A program made the translations under genes and the position numbers. Source: CAYQTL01 sp964420405 (GTDB taxonomy: Bacteria > Acidobacteriota > Thermoanaerobaculia > Thermoanaerobaculales > Sulfomarinibacteraceae). From it: a DNA stretch of 24,991 nt. The stretch's first letter is position 1, and each line of letters opens with the position of its first letter. Shown piece by piece: positions 14,554 to 24,979 of the stretch. The stretch lies in the NCBI GenBank assembly GCA_964420405.1, contig CAYQTL010000078.1:1-24991 (forward strand). Direction: 5' to 3'. Below the pieces are notes generated by a model that did not search any database, was not told the DNA's origin, and worked only from the letters and a program-made list of their open reading frames with translations.

Positions 14554-14582
14554 GGAATGCCCGCGCCCCCTGTGACGATACT
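14554..14582 (+). promoter_or_regulatory. Weak candidate promoter before the sigma gene
   Basis: GGAATG (14554-14559) and GATACT (14577-14582) are separated by 17 nt and lie 22 bp before the sigma ATG. The GGAA-type -35 is reminiscent of ECF-dependent promoters, which could mean autoregulation, but a single site this degenerate may be chance. Confidence 0.2.
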
Positions 14583-14604
14583 CCGATCGGAACCTGAAAA
14601 AGCG

Positions 14605-15233
14605 ATGCCGCCAGTGTCCGACGACCTGCCGAACGGGAGCGCAGCGATCTCCGACGTGCCGTCGGAACGGGAGGTCACTGCCTGGCTGGAGCGATGGGGC
14701 TACGGCGACAGCGACGCCCTGAACGCGATCCTGCCCGAGATCTACCACGACCTGCGCCAGGTGGGTCGGCGCGTGCTCGCGCGGGAGCGGGCCGATCACA
14801 CCCTCTCCACCACCGCCCTGGTCCACGAGGCCTACCTTCGGCTGCTCGGCCAGCGCCGCCTGGACGCCCGCAACCGGCAGGAGTTCTTCGCCATCGCGGG
14901 CCTGACCATGCGCCGGGTGCTGGTGGACCACGCCCGGCGGCACCGGCGCCGCAAGCGCGGCGGCGAGCTCCAGCGGATCCCCCTCGAGAACGTCGAGACC
15001 TGGCTCGACTCGGGCCAGCTCGAGGAGGTCGAGGCGCTCAACGACGCCCTCGACCGCCTCGCCGAGGTAGACCCCCGTTCGGCCCTGATCGTCCAGCACC
15101 GGTTCTTCGTCGGGCTCACGGTCGAGCAGATCGCCGAGCTGCTCGAGGTGTCCGACCGCACCGTCAAGCGGGACTGGGCGATGGCCAAGGCGTGGCTGCG
15201 GCGGGAGGTCCGGACCGTCGCCGGCGGAGGGCC

Positions 15234-15237
<4 letters not shown>
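14605..15237 (+). CDS. ECF RNA polymerase sigma factor (Sig-70 X6/ECF43-like)
   Basis: A 210-aa sigma factor that would direct RNA polymerase to a dedicated regulon. Region 2 runs about 35-110 (LPEIYHDLRQVGRRVLARER, then ALVHEAYLRLLGQ, then FFAIAGLTMRRVLVDHARR); region 4 is near 150-205 (LAEVDPRSALIVQHRFFVGL, LTVEQIAELLEVSDRTVKRDW). The acidic DAED-type motif of region 2.2 is replaced by Ser68-Thr69-Thr70-Ala71. In the ECF43 type described with a partner Ser/Thr kinase, lost acidity is restored by phosphorylation of a Thr here. The kinase gene overlaps by 4 nt (GTGA), which supports that model. No anti-sigma gene is present. Start: ATG 14605 has a weak ribosome site; GTG 14614 is an alternative. 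Confidence 0.93.
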
Positions 15238-17729
<2,492 letters not shown>

Positions 17730-18157
17730 CGCCGGCGTGCTCGTGCGCGTCGCGCCCGGCGACCCCCCGGGATGAGCGGGCGGCTGATGGCCACCCCACC
17801 CGCCCTCTTCGACCCCCAGTGGCCTCAACCGCAGCCGCTCCCTCCGGTGGGTTCCTGGCCGGCAGGCGACGTCCGAACCTGGCGGTCCGATCTGCGGAAG
17901 CCCGCATCGGCCTGCGAAGCATGCCACCTGGAAGGTGGCGCTACGGCGCCGGCGCGCTCGTGCGCTCCGTGCCCGCGTCCGTGCCCGACGCGGCGGCAGC
18001 GAGCAGCGGCAGGGGCAGCGACAGCGGACCCGATCGGCACGGCGGACTCCGGGCGTCGGCGGCCCGGCGCGCACACGGACGCGGACACGGGCGGAGCGAA
18101 AGGTGTCGCTCTCGAGATCTGCGCCGCGACGCCCTCCACGCCCTCACGCCCCCGGAT
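17730..18157. repeat. Repeat-rich gap between convergent genes
   Basis: No gene is supported in this 428-bp gap. It holds an imperfect inverted pair: CGCTCCGTGCCCGCGTCCGT begins the left arm at 17963-17987, and the complement type ACACGGACGCGGACACGGGC lies in the right arm at 18072-18098. Between them is a run of GCAGCG/CAGCGA words (about 17994-18026) that matches the complement of the run at 2231-2260. Probably a REP-like composite; it may also end both convergent transcripts. Confidence 0.5.
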
Positions 18158-19585
18158 TCACCCGCGTCTCCCGATCGTCACCGCCCGCTCCACCGTCCGC
18201 CCGACGACGGCGAAGGCCATGATCGTGAACGGCATGTGCCACACCACGGGGTCGAGGTGGGGGTGGGCGGCCCCGTGGGCGGTGAACACGACATACCACG
18301 ACAGCGGTGCCAGCAGGGAGCACCACGCCGCCGCCACCAGCGCGCGGTCAAGCGGTCGCTCGGAGCCCGACCGAGGCAGGAACCTCAACCCCGCCGAGGC
18401 GGCCGCGAGCAGGATCAGCAGATGCCAGAACCGGATCGCGGCCGCGGGTGTCTTCTCCCCCGTGGGCTCGTCTGCCAGCGGCGACCTGATCCGCACGAAG
18501 GGGCTGTGGAGCGACTCCCCCACCACCTCCAGCACGCCCGCGTCGAGCGCGGTCGCGAACGCACCCTCGAACCTCGCGCCGTCGCCGTGGGTTCGCTTGG
18601 CCGCCGAACGGACGAGGTGGTCGACAGCGGCTGACGGACCACCGGCGACGGATCCCACCTGCAGAACCAGCACCACAACGCTGCACGCAACCGCCGCCGC
18701 CGCGCCGAGCCCTGCCGCCGCGAGCCGAGCCGCCAGCCGGCGGAGGCTCCAACGGTCACGGACCGCCACCAACACCACCGGCACCATCACCATGACCACG
18801 ACGGTGGTGAGGAACTCGTAGCCGGTGAACGCGCACTTGACGAGGATCCCTCCGCCGGCGACCGCCGCCACCGCGGCGACCGTCGCAGGCCGTCCCACCC
18901 GCCGGTCGCATCGCCACAGCAGCCACGCCACCGCGAGCATCGGAAGGAACAGCGCCCACGGGCTCCACCACAGGTTGTGGCCGAACGGTGCGAGCCACCT
19001 CGAGACCGCCAGGGAGACGAGCGCCGCCGACGCCGCCCCAACGCCGGCCTCGAGCCGCACCCAGAGGACGATCGCCGCCAGCACCGCCGCGGTGAGGAGC
19101 GAGGTCAGGAGGCGCAGGACGTACAGCGTCTCCCACGGCGGCAGCGGAAGGGCCCGGTCGAGGAGGGCACACGCCACGCCCTGAGCGCCGTGGTGCGAAA
19201 GGTAGGGCGTGAAGCCGTCGAGATGCTCACCTTGCAGGTAGCCATGGTACTGGCGGCGCACATCATCCGCCGCGACCCACTGCCGCCGCAGGTCGAGGTC
19301 GCCGAAGGCGCCCGGCAGGCCCGCGACGGACAGGGGTCCGTCCTGCCGGGCCTGCACGAGACGGCCCATCACCAGGCTCTCGGTGTCCCGCTGGAAGCCG
19401 CGGAAGAACGACGGGTCGGCGGCATGCCACAGGTTGAAGAAGAACCCTGCGGTCAGGACGACGGTGGACGCGACCAGCCAGGTCGCCGCGCTCACGCGTG
19501 ACGGCCGGGGCACGACCGGAGCCGTGCGGCTCGAGCGACCGTCTCGCGCCTCGGAGCCTCCCGCCGGATGCCACGCACGGATCAC
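18158..19585 (-). CDS. Polytopic membrane protein, possibly GT-C-like
   Basis: A 475-aa inner-membrane protein with about nine to eleven hydrophobic segments. The first is near residues 33-52 (AATWLVASTVVLTAGFFFNL), followed by a long polar loop with FFRGFQRDTESLVMGRL and QYHGYLQGEHLDGFTPYLSH. A large first extracytoplasmic loop with acidic residues after the first helix is the layout of GT-C glycosyltransferases and mannosyltransferase-like proteins, but I see no decisive motif. A second polar loop lies near 310-375 and the C-terminal end is helical. The GTG at 19585 is the longest start and lacks a good ribosome site; a start nearer residue 25-31 is possible. It lies downstream of the propeller gene on the same strand? 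No: transcription runs away from it, so it begins 73 bp after that gene's stop. Confidence 0.7.
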   Translation of the reverse strand: MIRAWHPAGGSEARDGRSSRTAPVVPRPSRVSAATWLVASTVVLTAGFFFNLWHAADPSFFRGFQRDTESLVMGRLVQARQDGPLSVAGLPGAFGDLDLRRQWVAADDVRRQYHGYLQGEHLDGFTPYLSHHGAQGVACALLDRALPLPPWETLYVLRLLTSLLTAAVLAAIVLWVRLEAGVGAASAALVSLAVSRWLAPFGHNLWWSPWALFLPMLAVAWLLWRCDRRVGRPATVAAVAAVAGGGILVKCAFTGYEFLTTVVVMVMVPVVLVAVRDRWSLRRLAARLAAAGLGAAAAVACSVVVLVLQVGSVAGGPSAAVDHLVRSAAKRTHGDGARFEGAFATALDAGVLEVVGESLHSPFVRIRSPLADEPTGEKTPAAAIRFWHLLILLAAASAGLRFLPRSGSERPLDRALVAAAWCSLLAPLSWYVVFTAHGAAHPHLDPVVWHMPFTIMAFAVVGRTVERAVTIGRRG

Positions 19586-19614
19586 GGTGCGGGAGTGTAG
19601 CGCCGAGGTGAGGG

Positions 19615-19643
19615 TCCGCGGGGCCGGCGGCCGGCCCCGCGGA
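19615..19643. terminator. Perfect 13-bp GC hairpin after the second propeller gene
   Basis: TCCGCGGGGCCGG, the loop CGG and CCGGCCCCGCGGA pair perfectly. It starts 15 bp past the minus-strand stop at 19659 and before the membrane-protein start at 19585. Extremely stable, but no U-tract follows. It probably ends or attenuates transcription between the two minus-strand genes. Confidence 0.6.
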
Positions 19644-19658
19644 GTCGGACAGGCGCCC

Positions 19659-21458
19659 TCAACCCACCGAGGACGACCAGGACGAGGTGTTGCCGCTCTC
19701 GAATCCGTCGGAGAAGATCCCGCCGCCGCCGCCGCAGGTGCCGACGGTGATCTCGGCGATCCAGTTGCCCCAGCGGCCCTGGGTCGTGCCGGTGTTCTTG
19801 CTGTACTCGCCGAGGTACCAGAAGGTCTGGCCGTTCGGGTCGACCGTCATGCCGGTGTAGTCGCCCCAGCGCCGCGGCGGGCCGGGCTCGAAGCTGATGT
19901 AGGGCACCTCGCCGGCCTTGACGAGGGTCTCGCCGTTCAGGGTGCCCGGCGCGTCGCCCGCGCTGCGGCCCGCCACCCACACCGACGGGTAGGTGCTCGC
20001 ACTCGACTTCGTGTAGCCGATCGCCATGTCGCCGCACGAGTTCACCGCCAGGTCCGGGAACGTCAGGTAGATCCCGTTGCCGGCCCAGACGCCGGCCTGG
20101 ACCACGCTGGCGTTGGAGGGGTTGATCTCCGCCCAGCGGAGGCAGTTGACGGTCCCGCCGCCGGGGTTGCACGCGATCGTCTGGGCGGTCCACAGCGAGC
20201 CCGCGCCCCACTCGAGGTCGAGCGGCCTCTTGTCGTTGCCGGCCAGGGCCTGGCCGCCGAGCTGGGGCACGTCGACCGGGATGCCGGCGGCGACGCCGGT
20301 CGCGACGGCCAGGTCGACGCCGCCGCGGTCGACCAGGCTGTTGGTGGAGAACGGGCGGTCCCAGGACCACACGCCGTAGGTGTCGCCCTGGAAGGCGCCG
20401 GTCTTGGCCAGGAAGTAGTGCAGGTTGCCGGTCGGCCAGCTGCCGGCGTAGCCGTGCAGCTTCACCGGTTGGGGGGTGAACGCCCCCGAACCGAGGCCGC
20501 GCTCGACCACGCTGGCGGCGGCGCCCGAGTACATGGCGTTCTTGTCGAACGCCCAGATGCGGGCGTTGGTGAAGTTGTCGCCGGAGAACGTGAACATGTT
20601 GCCGCCCATGTACAGGGCGTCCCGGCCCACGCCGAGGTGGGGGTAGTCCATCCACTGGGTCGGGTCGGACGCGTTGACGGTGAACGCGTACAGCCAGTAG
20701 CTCCCGGCCGCGCTGCTCGTCTGGCTCACCGCCATCAGGTACAGCGAGCTGCCGCTGAAGTCGTCCTTGAAGTCGATGGCGATGACGTAGCGGCCGGTCT
20801 CCTCGTCGTACTGGGTGTTGGGGTCGAAGTAGGTCCCGCTCACCGGCAGGCCGAGCGGCGAGAAGAAGCTCGAGAAGCTGATCGGCCCGCCCGTCAGTGA
20901 GGCGCCGTTGCGGTCGTAGATCTCGAAGTCGACGTTGACCACCGCCACCACGTGGTTCGGCCCGACCGACAGCTCGGGGTCGGGCGGCACGCTGCCCGAG
21001 CTCTCGCCGAAGTGGATGCTGTCGAAGCTGGTGCCGATCGACGGGGCGCGCTCCGCCGTCGAGTCCTCGATCCGCTGGACGGCAGCGCTGGAGGGCAGGG
21101 CGTCAGACGCCTCCCGCCACCGCTCGATCTCCTCTTCGGTCACCGGCAGCCCGACCCGGCCGGGCTGCCACTCTCCCCGCTGCCACCGGCGGAGCTTGGA
21201 GTTGGGATCGGGAACGCCCACCGGGACGTCCCGCAGGTCGACCGCGACGGGCGTCACCGGCGGGTGGACGATCAGGTCCGGCCCGGCGAGCTCGGGTCGC
21301 GGCGGCCCGCCCGACCCGCCTTCCACCGACAGCGGCGGCGCCGCGACGATTCCGTCCCCCTGCTGTGGCCGACCGTCGAAGCTGATGAGCATCACGGCCA
21401 CCGCACCCACGGCGGCCACCGGTATCACTGCGAACGACACCACACGTCGCGCCTTCAT
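19659..21458 (-). CDS. Exported propeller-like protein with DGFESG tail
   Basis: A 599-aa secreted protein. The N-terminus carries a hydrophobic signal or anchor (about 6-26, VVSFAVIPVAAVGAVAVMLI) and a long Pro/Gly-rich linker. From about 140 on, repeated beta-strand blocks with Trp and Gly follow (LSVGPNHVVAVVNVDFEIYD, GRYVIAIDFKDDFSGSSLYL, MDYPHLGVGRDALYMGGNMF, RRWGDYTGMTVDPNGQTFWY), the style of an irregular beta-propeller found in many large secreted proteins of unknown function. No catalytic motif is evident. The tail FSDGFESGNTSSWSSSVG is close to that of the protein at 4238-6085. The ATG at 21458 has AGGAGG 4-5 nt upstream. Its promoter region is shared with the divergent GT9 gene. 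Confidence 0.82.
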   Translation of the reverse strand: MKARRVVSFAVIPVAAVGAVAVMLISFDGRPQQGDGIVAAPPLSVEGGSGGPPRPELAGPDLIVHPPVTPVAVDLRDVPVGVPDPNSKLRRWQRGEWQPGRVGLPVTEEEIERWREASDALPSSAAVQRIEDSTAERAPSIGTSFDSIHFGESSGSVPPDPELSVGPNHVVAVVNVDFEIYDRNGASLTGGPISFSSFFSPLGLPVSGTYFDPNTQYDEETGRYVIAIDFKDDFSGSSLYLMAVSQTSSAAGSYWLYAFTVNASDPTQWMDYPHLGVGRDALYMGGNMFTFSGDNFTNARIWAFDKNAMYSGAAASVVERGLGSGAFTPQPVKLHGYAGSWPTGNLHYFLAKTGAFQGDTYGVWSWDRPFSTNSLVDRGGVDLAVATGVAAGIPVDVPQLGGQALAGNDKRPLDLEWGAGSLWTAQTIACNPGGGTVNCLRWAEINPSNASVVQAGVWAGNGIYLTFPDLAVNSCGDMAIGYTKSSASTYPSVWVAGRSAGDAPGTLNGETLVKAGEVPYISFEPGPPRRWGDYTGMTVDPNGQTFWYLGEYSKNTGTTQGRWGNWIAEITVGTCGGGGGIFSDGFESGNTSSWSSSVG

Positions 21459-21518
21459 CGGTCCTCCTTCGACTCTTCGAACCCGGTGAATTGTGACTGC
21501 GTCTCGTTCTGATCAGAA

Positions 21519-21588
21519 GGAGTCTACCACGGTCGGGACGACAGGGGGAGCATCCGGGACACCCACCATCGGGCCGGTGGTAGACTCC
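21519..21588. promoter_or_regulatory. Divergent pair of identical 12-mers, each an extended -10-like site
   Basis: GTGGTAGACTCC occurs on the plus strand at 21577-21588 and on the minus strand at 21530-21519. Each copy contains TGGTAGACT, an extended -10-like core, and each points toward its own gene (GT9 at 21732, propeller protein at 21458). The two arms are 46 bp apart. Alternatively they are the half-sites of one regulator. No good -35 hexamers are seen. Confidence 0.45.
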
Positions 21589-21731
21589 GGTCGTCTCCGG
21601 GAAACCGAAGCCGCCGTGGATGCGGTGGCGACGGTCCGCCGACCGGAGGACGCGGCCGGAGGATAGGCCGGAGGGACGATCCCATCACCGGGGACACGCC
21701 CGGTGGTCGCCACGGGGAGGGACCGGGATCG

Positions 21732-22832
21732 ATGACGGGGGACGAGAAGGCTGCAGGGCGGGACGGGGCCGTCCGGCCTCTTGTCGTGCGCTTCGGGGCC
21801 ATCGGCGACCTGATACAGCTCACCTCGATGCTCGAGCACCTTCACCGCACGTGGCAACGACCGGTGGACCTGCTGACGGGATCGCCCGCGGCGGAGCTCG
21901 TCGTCCGGGGGCTGCCCCACGTCGCCGAGATCCTCGCGGTCGGCAGCCGCAGCACGCCCTACTGGGCGAGCCCTGGACAGCGGCGCGCGGTCCGGACGCT
22001 CCGGCCCGCCCCGGCGGGACCGGCGTGGGTGATCGACCACCGGCGGCGGGCCGTCCGCAGCCTGCGCCGGCTGCTGGAGCGAGCCGGCACCGATCCGCGG
22101 CGCGTGTGCGACTCGGAGACGGTCGCCCGCGAACCGCTCGAGCACACCCTCGACTTCCATCACAGGCTGGCGCGCCAGATCCCGGCGGCCCGATCCGGCA
22201 CTCCGGGCGACGGCCTCGCGACGCCCCCGCCGCCACGTCTCGCCGTGACGCCGGAGGAGCTCGACGACTGCCGATCGTGGCTCGCCCGGCGCGGTCTCGA
22301 CGACGCGCCACTGGTGGTCGTGCAGACCAGCTCCCGCAACCTCAAGCGGGGCCGGTGGCCGCGCGACCGGTGGCGGCGCGCCGTCGCCGGCATCCTCTCG
22401 GACCTGCCGGAGGCACGGGTGATCCTCGCCGGAACGCCCGCCGAGCGGGGGCAGGTCCACCCCCTGGCCACCGCGCTCTCCGACCCGCGCGTGGTGGAGG
22501 CGACCGCCGATCTGCCACTGCGGCGGCTGTTCGCGCTGCTGTCACTCGCCCACTCCTGCGTCTCCCTGGACACCGGCCCGGCCCATGCCGCCGCCGTGCT
22601 CGGCTGCCCCCTGGTCGTGCTGATGGGTGCGGCCGACCCCCGCCGTTGCCAGCCGCGCCCCGACCGCGCACCGGTCGAGGTGGTCACGTCCATCCCCCGG
22701 GACGTGTGGCCAGACCATCCTGAAGAGTGGCGGCGGCGCAACCGGATGGAGCAGATCGGGGTGGACGCCGTGCTCGAGGCGTGGCACCGGGCGGCGCGGC
22801 GTCCGCTCGAACGGTTGCGGCCGACGGCGTGA
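21732..22832 (+). CDS. Glycosyltransferase family 9 (heptosyltransferase-like)
   Basis: A 366-aa GT-B enzyme of the ADP-heptose:LPS heptosyltransferase family, acting at the cytoplasmic face of the inner membrane in lipopolysaccharide core or related glycan synthesis. The N-terminal signature is RFGAIGDLIQLTSMLEHL (20-37). The C-terminal half holds the family block SLDTGPAHAAAVLGCPLVVL followed by MGAADP, plus VVVQTSSRN and VILAGTPAERGQ. Length is normal. The donor and acceptor sugars cannot be read from sequence. The ATG at 21732 has GGGAGGG about 10 nt upstream, slightly far. It is the only clear cell-envelope glycan gene here, so it is not part of a visible LPS cluster. Confidence 0.9.
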   Translation: MTGDEKAAGRDGAVRPLVVRFGAIGDLIQLTSMLEHLHRTWQRPVDLLTGSPAAELVVRGLPHVAEILAVGSRSTPYWASPGQRRAVRTLRPAPAGPAWVIDHRRRAVRSLRRLLERAGTDPRRVCDSETVAREPLEHTLDFHHRLARQIPAARSGTPGDGLATPPPPRLAVTPEELDDCRSWLARRGLDDAPLVVVQTSSRNLKRGRWPRDRWRRAVAGILSDLPEARVILAGTPAERGQVHPLATALSDPRVVEATADLPLRRLFALLSLAHSCVSLDTGPAHAAAVLGCPLVVLMGAADPRRCQPRPDRAPVEVVTSIPRDVWPDHPEEWRRRNRMEQIGVDAVLEAWHRAARRPLERLRPTA

Positions 22833-22897
22833 CGTCGTCCTGAACGGAGACCCCGCCACGCCGGCCTCGGCGCCCGAGCCTCCCTCGCGTTCCGTTC

Positions 22898-22906
22898 TGG
22901 TAGCAT
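22898..22906 (+). promoter_or_regulatory. Extended -10-like site before the hybrid kinase
   Basis: TGGTAGCAT has a TG-N-TAnnnT layout, like the TGGTAGACT pair at 21519-21588. A leader of over 300 nt would separate it from the kinase ATG. No -35 is evident; support is by analogy only. Confidence 0.3.
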
Positions 22907-23021
22907 GGGACGATACCCTGCACGCCGGGACGCAGGCGACACGCGATCTCCGGCCGGAAGGCGGAGATTCCCTCCCGTGCCGGCCGGCAGCCGACCACGG
23001 GACGCCGGGGGGTCGAGACCG

Positions 23022-23240
23022 ATGACCGAAGCCACCGCACTCTCCTCGGGGTGGCGCCACGAGGAGGCCCGCAACGAGGCTCCGCTCCTGGCGGTCGGCG
23101 CAGGCGCCTCCGCCACTGGCGGTGAGGCCGTTCCGCTCGGAGCTTCCCACTCGAGCCGACCGGCCGGGCCGACACGTCGGCGGCGCCCCTCGCCGTGGAC
23201 CGGGGGAGCCCCGGAACCGGAGCCGGCCACTCATGGCTGA
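23022..23240 (+). CDS. Doubtful 72-aa ORF overlapping the kinase start
   Basis: The ATG at 23022 opens a 72-residue frame whose TGA (23238-23240) lies inside the first codons of the hybrid kinase (8-nt overlap), so upstream translation could couple to it. The stretch EAPLLAVGAGASATGGEAV at about 20-38 faintly recalls the start of CheB methylesterase domains (VVGIGASAGGLEAL); the rest is Pro/Arg-rich and low complexity. The ribosome site is poor. It may be a leader peptide, a decayed remnant of a CheB-type gene, or chance. The remaining part of the gap 22833-23021 shows no gene. Confidence 0.25.
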   Translation: MTEATALSSGWRHEEARNEAPLLAVGAGASATGGEAVPLGASHSSRPAGPTRRRRPSPWTGGAPEPEPATHG

Positions 23241-24954
23241 CGAGTCGAGGAGCGACATCCGCGCCCGCGCCGAGGAGCTGATCCAGAAGGGCCGGCTCGA
23301 CCTCGAACAGTTCGTACCCGAGGACCTGGCGGCGCTGGTCCTCGAGCTGCAGGTCCACCACCTCGAGCTGGAGATGCAGAACGAGGAGCTGCGGCGTGCC
23401 CAGCAGGAGCTGGAGCGGTCCCGGGACCGGTACGTCGAGCTGTACGACCTGGCGCCGGTGGGTTACGTCACTCTCGACGACGGCGGCCGCATCGTCGAGG
23501 CCAACCTCACGACCACCACGATCCTCGGCCACTCCCGCAGGCGGCTGCGCGGCACCCCCCTGCGCGACTTCGTCCTCCGGGAGTTCCAGGACGCCTACTT
23601 CCGGCACCGCCGGCAGGTCCGGCAGGAGCGCGTCAGATCGAGCTGTGAGATGCAGATGCGGCGGGCGGACGGCTCCGCGGTGTGGGTCCGCGTCGTCAGC
23701 CAGCTGGCGGGCGACGCGCCGTCCGACGGCGAGGAGATGCGGGTCACCCTGTCGGACATCACGCCGCTGAAGAAGGCCGAGGAGGAGCTGCGGATCCTCA
23801 ACGAGACCCTGGAGCAGCGGGTCGAGCAACGCACCGCCGAGGCGGCCATGAAGTCCGAGCAGCTGCGCGCGCTGGCCCACGAGCTCGGCCGGACCGAGCT
23901 GCGGGAGCGACGCCAGCTCGCCGAGCTCATCCACGACAGCCTCAAGCAGGAGGTCGCCGGGGCGCGGATGCTGCTCGGCGCGGTGACGCCGCATGTGCAG
24001 GGCGACGACGCCCGGGCGACGCTCGAGCAGGTCGACCAGGTGCTGCGGCACGCGATCCAGACCTGCCGCACCCTCAACGACGAGCTGTGCCCGCCGGTGC
24101 TGCGCGGCGCCGGGCTCGTTCCCGCGCTGCGCTGGCTCGCCAACCGGTTCCGCGAGCAGCACGGCCTCCAGGTGGAGGTCCGGGCGACCACCGACCTCGA
24201 GCCCGCCCGCGACGAGGTGTCGGCGTCGCTGTTCCGCTCGGTACGGGAGCTGCTGTACAACGTCGTCAAGTACGCCGAGGTGGACGCGGCGCTCGTCGAG
24301 GTCTCGAGCCCGAAGGACGGGCTTCTCGAGCTGGCGGTCGACGATCGCGGCCGCGGCTTCGACCCGGCGGTGCTCGACGAACCCACCGTGGGCGGATTCG
24401 GGCTGTTCGCGGTGCGGGAACGGATCGAGATGATGGGCGGCTCGATCCGGGTCCGCAGCGTCCCGGGCGACGGCACGCGCGTGAGCCTGCGGTGCCCGGT
24501 GGGGCAGGCCGACGCGCGGCCGGCTGATCCGACGCGGGCGTGGACGCCGCCGCGGGCGGCGCCAGCCCCGGACAGCGCACGCCCCGCCACCAGGGGAGTG
24601 CGACGCGTCATCGTGGTCGACGACCACGTCGTGATGCGGGAAGGGCTGGCATCGCTGCTCGACGACCTGGACGACCTCGAGGTCGTGGGCTTCGCACGCA
24701 ACGGCGAGGAGGCGGTGCGCATCGCCCTCGAGCTCGCGCCCGACGTGGTGGTGATGGACGTGACGATGCCCGGGATGGACGGGGTCGAGGCGACCGTGGA
24801 GATCACCCAGGCGCTGCCCGGCACCCGCGTGCTCGGCCTGTCGATGCACGGCGATCCCGAGACCGAGCGTCGCATGCGCCGCGCCGGCGCCGCCGGCTAC
24901 CTCGTCAAGGACACCCCCGCCGCCGAGCTCATCGAGGCCATCCGGCGGGTGTGA
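23233..24954 (+). CDS. Hybrid histidine kinase: PAS, HisKA_3, HATPase, receiver
   Basis: A 573-aa soluble sensor kinase without membrane segments. Residues 1-65 form a coiled-coil lead (VHHLELEMQNEELRRAQQEL), then a PAS domain (about 66-182, YDLAPVGYVTLDDGGRIVEA), a second coiled coil (183-225), a HisKA_3 dimer/phosphoacceptor domain with His234 (ELIHDSLKQE) and a NarL-partner-type HATPase (N box near Asn343, DDRGRGF at 370-376, GGFGLFAVRERI). After a Pro/Ala linker comes a receiver domain (457-573) with Asp463/Asp464, phosphoacceptor Asp509 (VVVMDVTMPG) and Lys559. NarL-type receivers normally carry a LuxR-type HTH; here the protein stops right after the last receiver helix. ATG 23233 is chosen because conserved sequence starts there; its ribosome site is weak. 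Confidence 0.92.
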   Translation: MADESRSDIRARAEELIQKGRLDLEQFVPEDLAALVLELQVHHLELEMQNEELRRAQQELERSRDRYVELYDLAPVGYVTLDDGGRIVEANLTTTTILGHSRRRLRGTPLRDFVLREFQDAYFRHRRQVRQERVRSSCEMQMRRADGSAVWVRVVSQLAGDAPSDGEEMRVTLSDITPLKKAEEELRILNETLEQRVEQRTAEAAMKSEQLRALAHELGRTELRERRQLAELIHDSLKQEVAGARMLLGAVTPHVQGDDARATLEQVDQVLRHAIQTCRTLNDELCPPVLRGAGLVPALRWLANRFREQHGLQVEVRATTDLEPARDEVSASLFRSVRELLYNVVKYAEVDAALVEVSSPKDGLLELAVDDRGRGFDPAVLDEPTVGGFGLFAVRERIEMMGGSIRVRSVPGDGTRVSLRCPVGQADARPADPTRAWTPPRAAPAPDSARPATRGVRRVIVVDDHVVMREGLASLLDDLDDLEVVGFARNGEEAVRIALELAPDVVVMDVTMPGMDGVEATVEITQALPGTRVLGLSMHGDPETERRMRRAGAAGYLVKDTPAAELIEAIRRV

Positions 24955-24979
24955 CGCCCGCGCTCCGAGAGCGGGCGTC
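24953..24979 (+). terminator. Hairpin at the kinase stop codon
   Basis: GACGCCCGC and GCGGGCGTC form a perfect 9-bp stem around a 9-nt loop. The left arm begins inside the TGA stop. No T-run follows before the window ends, so termination is plausible but not shown. Confidence 0.5.

Noticed and set aside
22684..24849. Minus-strand open frame opposite the hybrid kinase
   Set aside because: The plus-strand frame has PAS, HisKA_3, HATPase and receiver motifs; the antisense frame has none.
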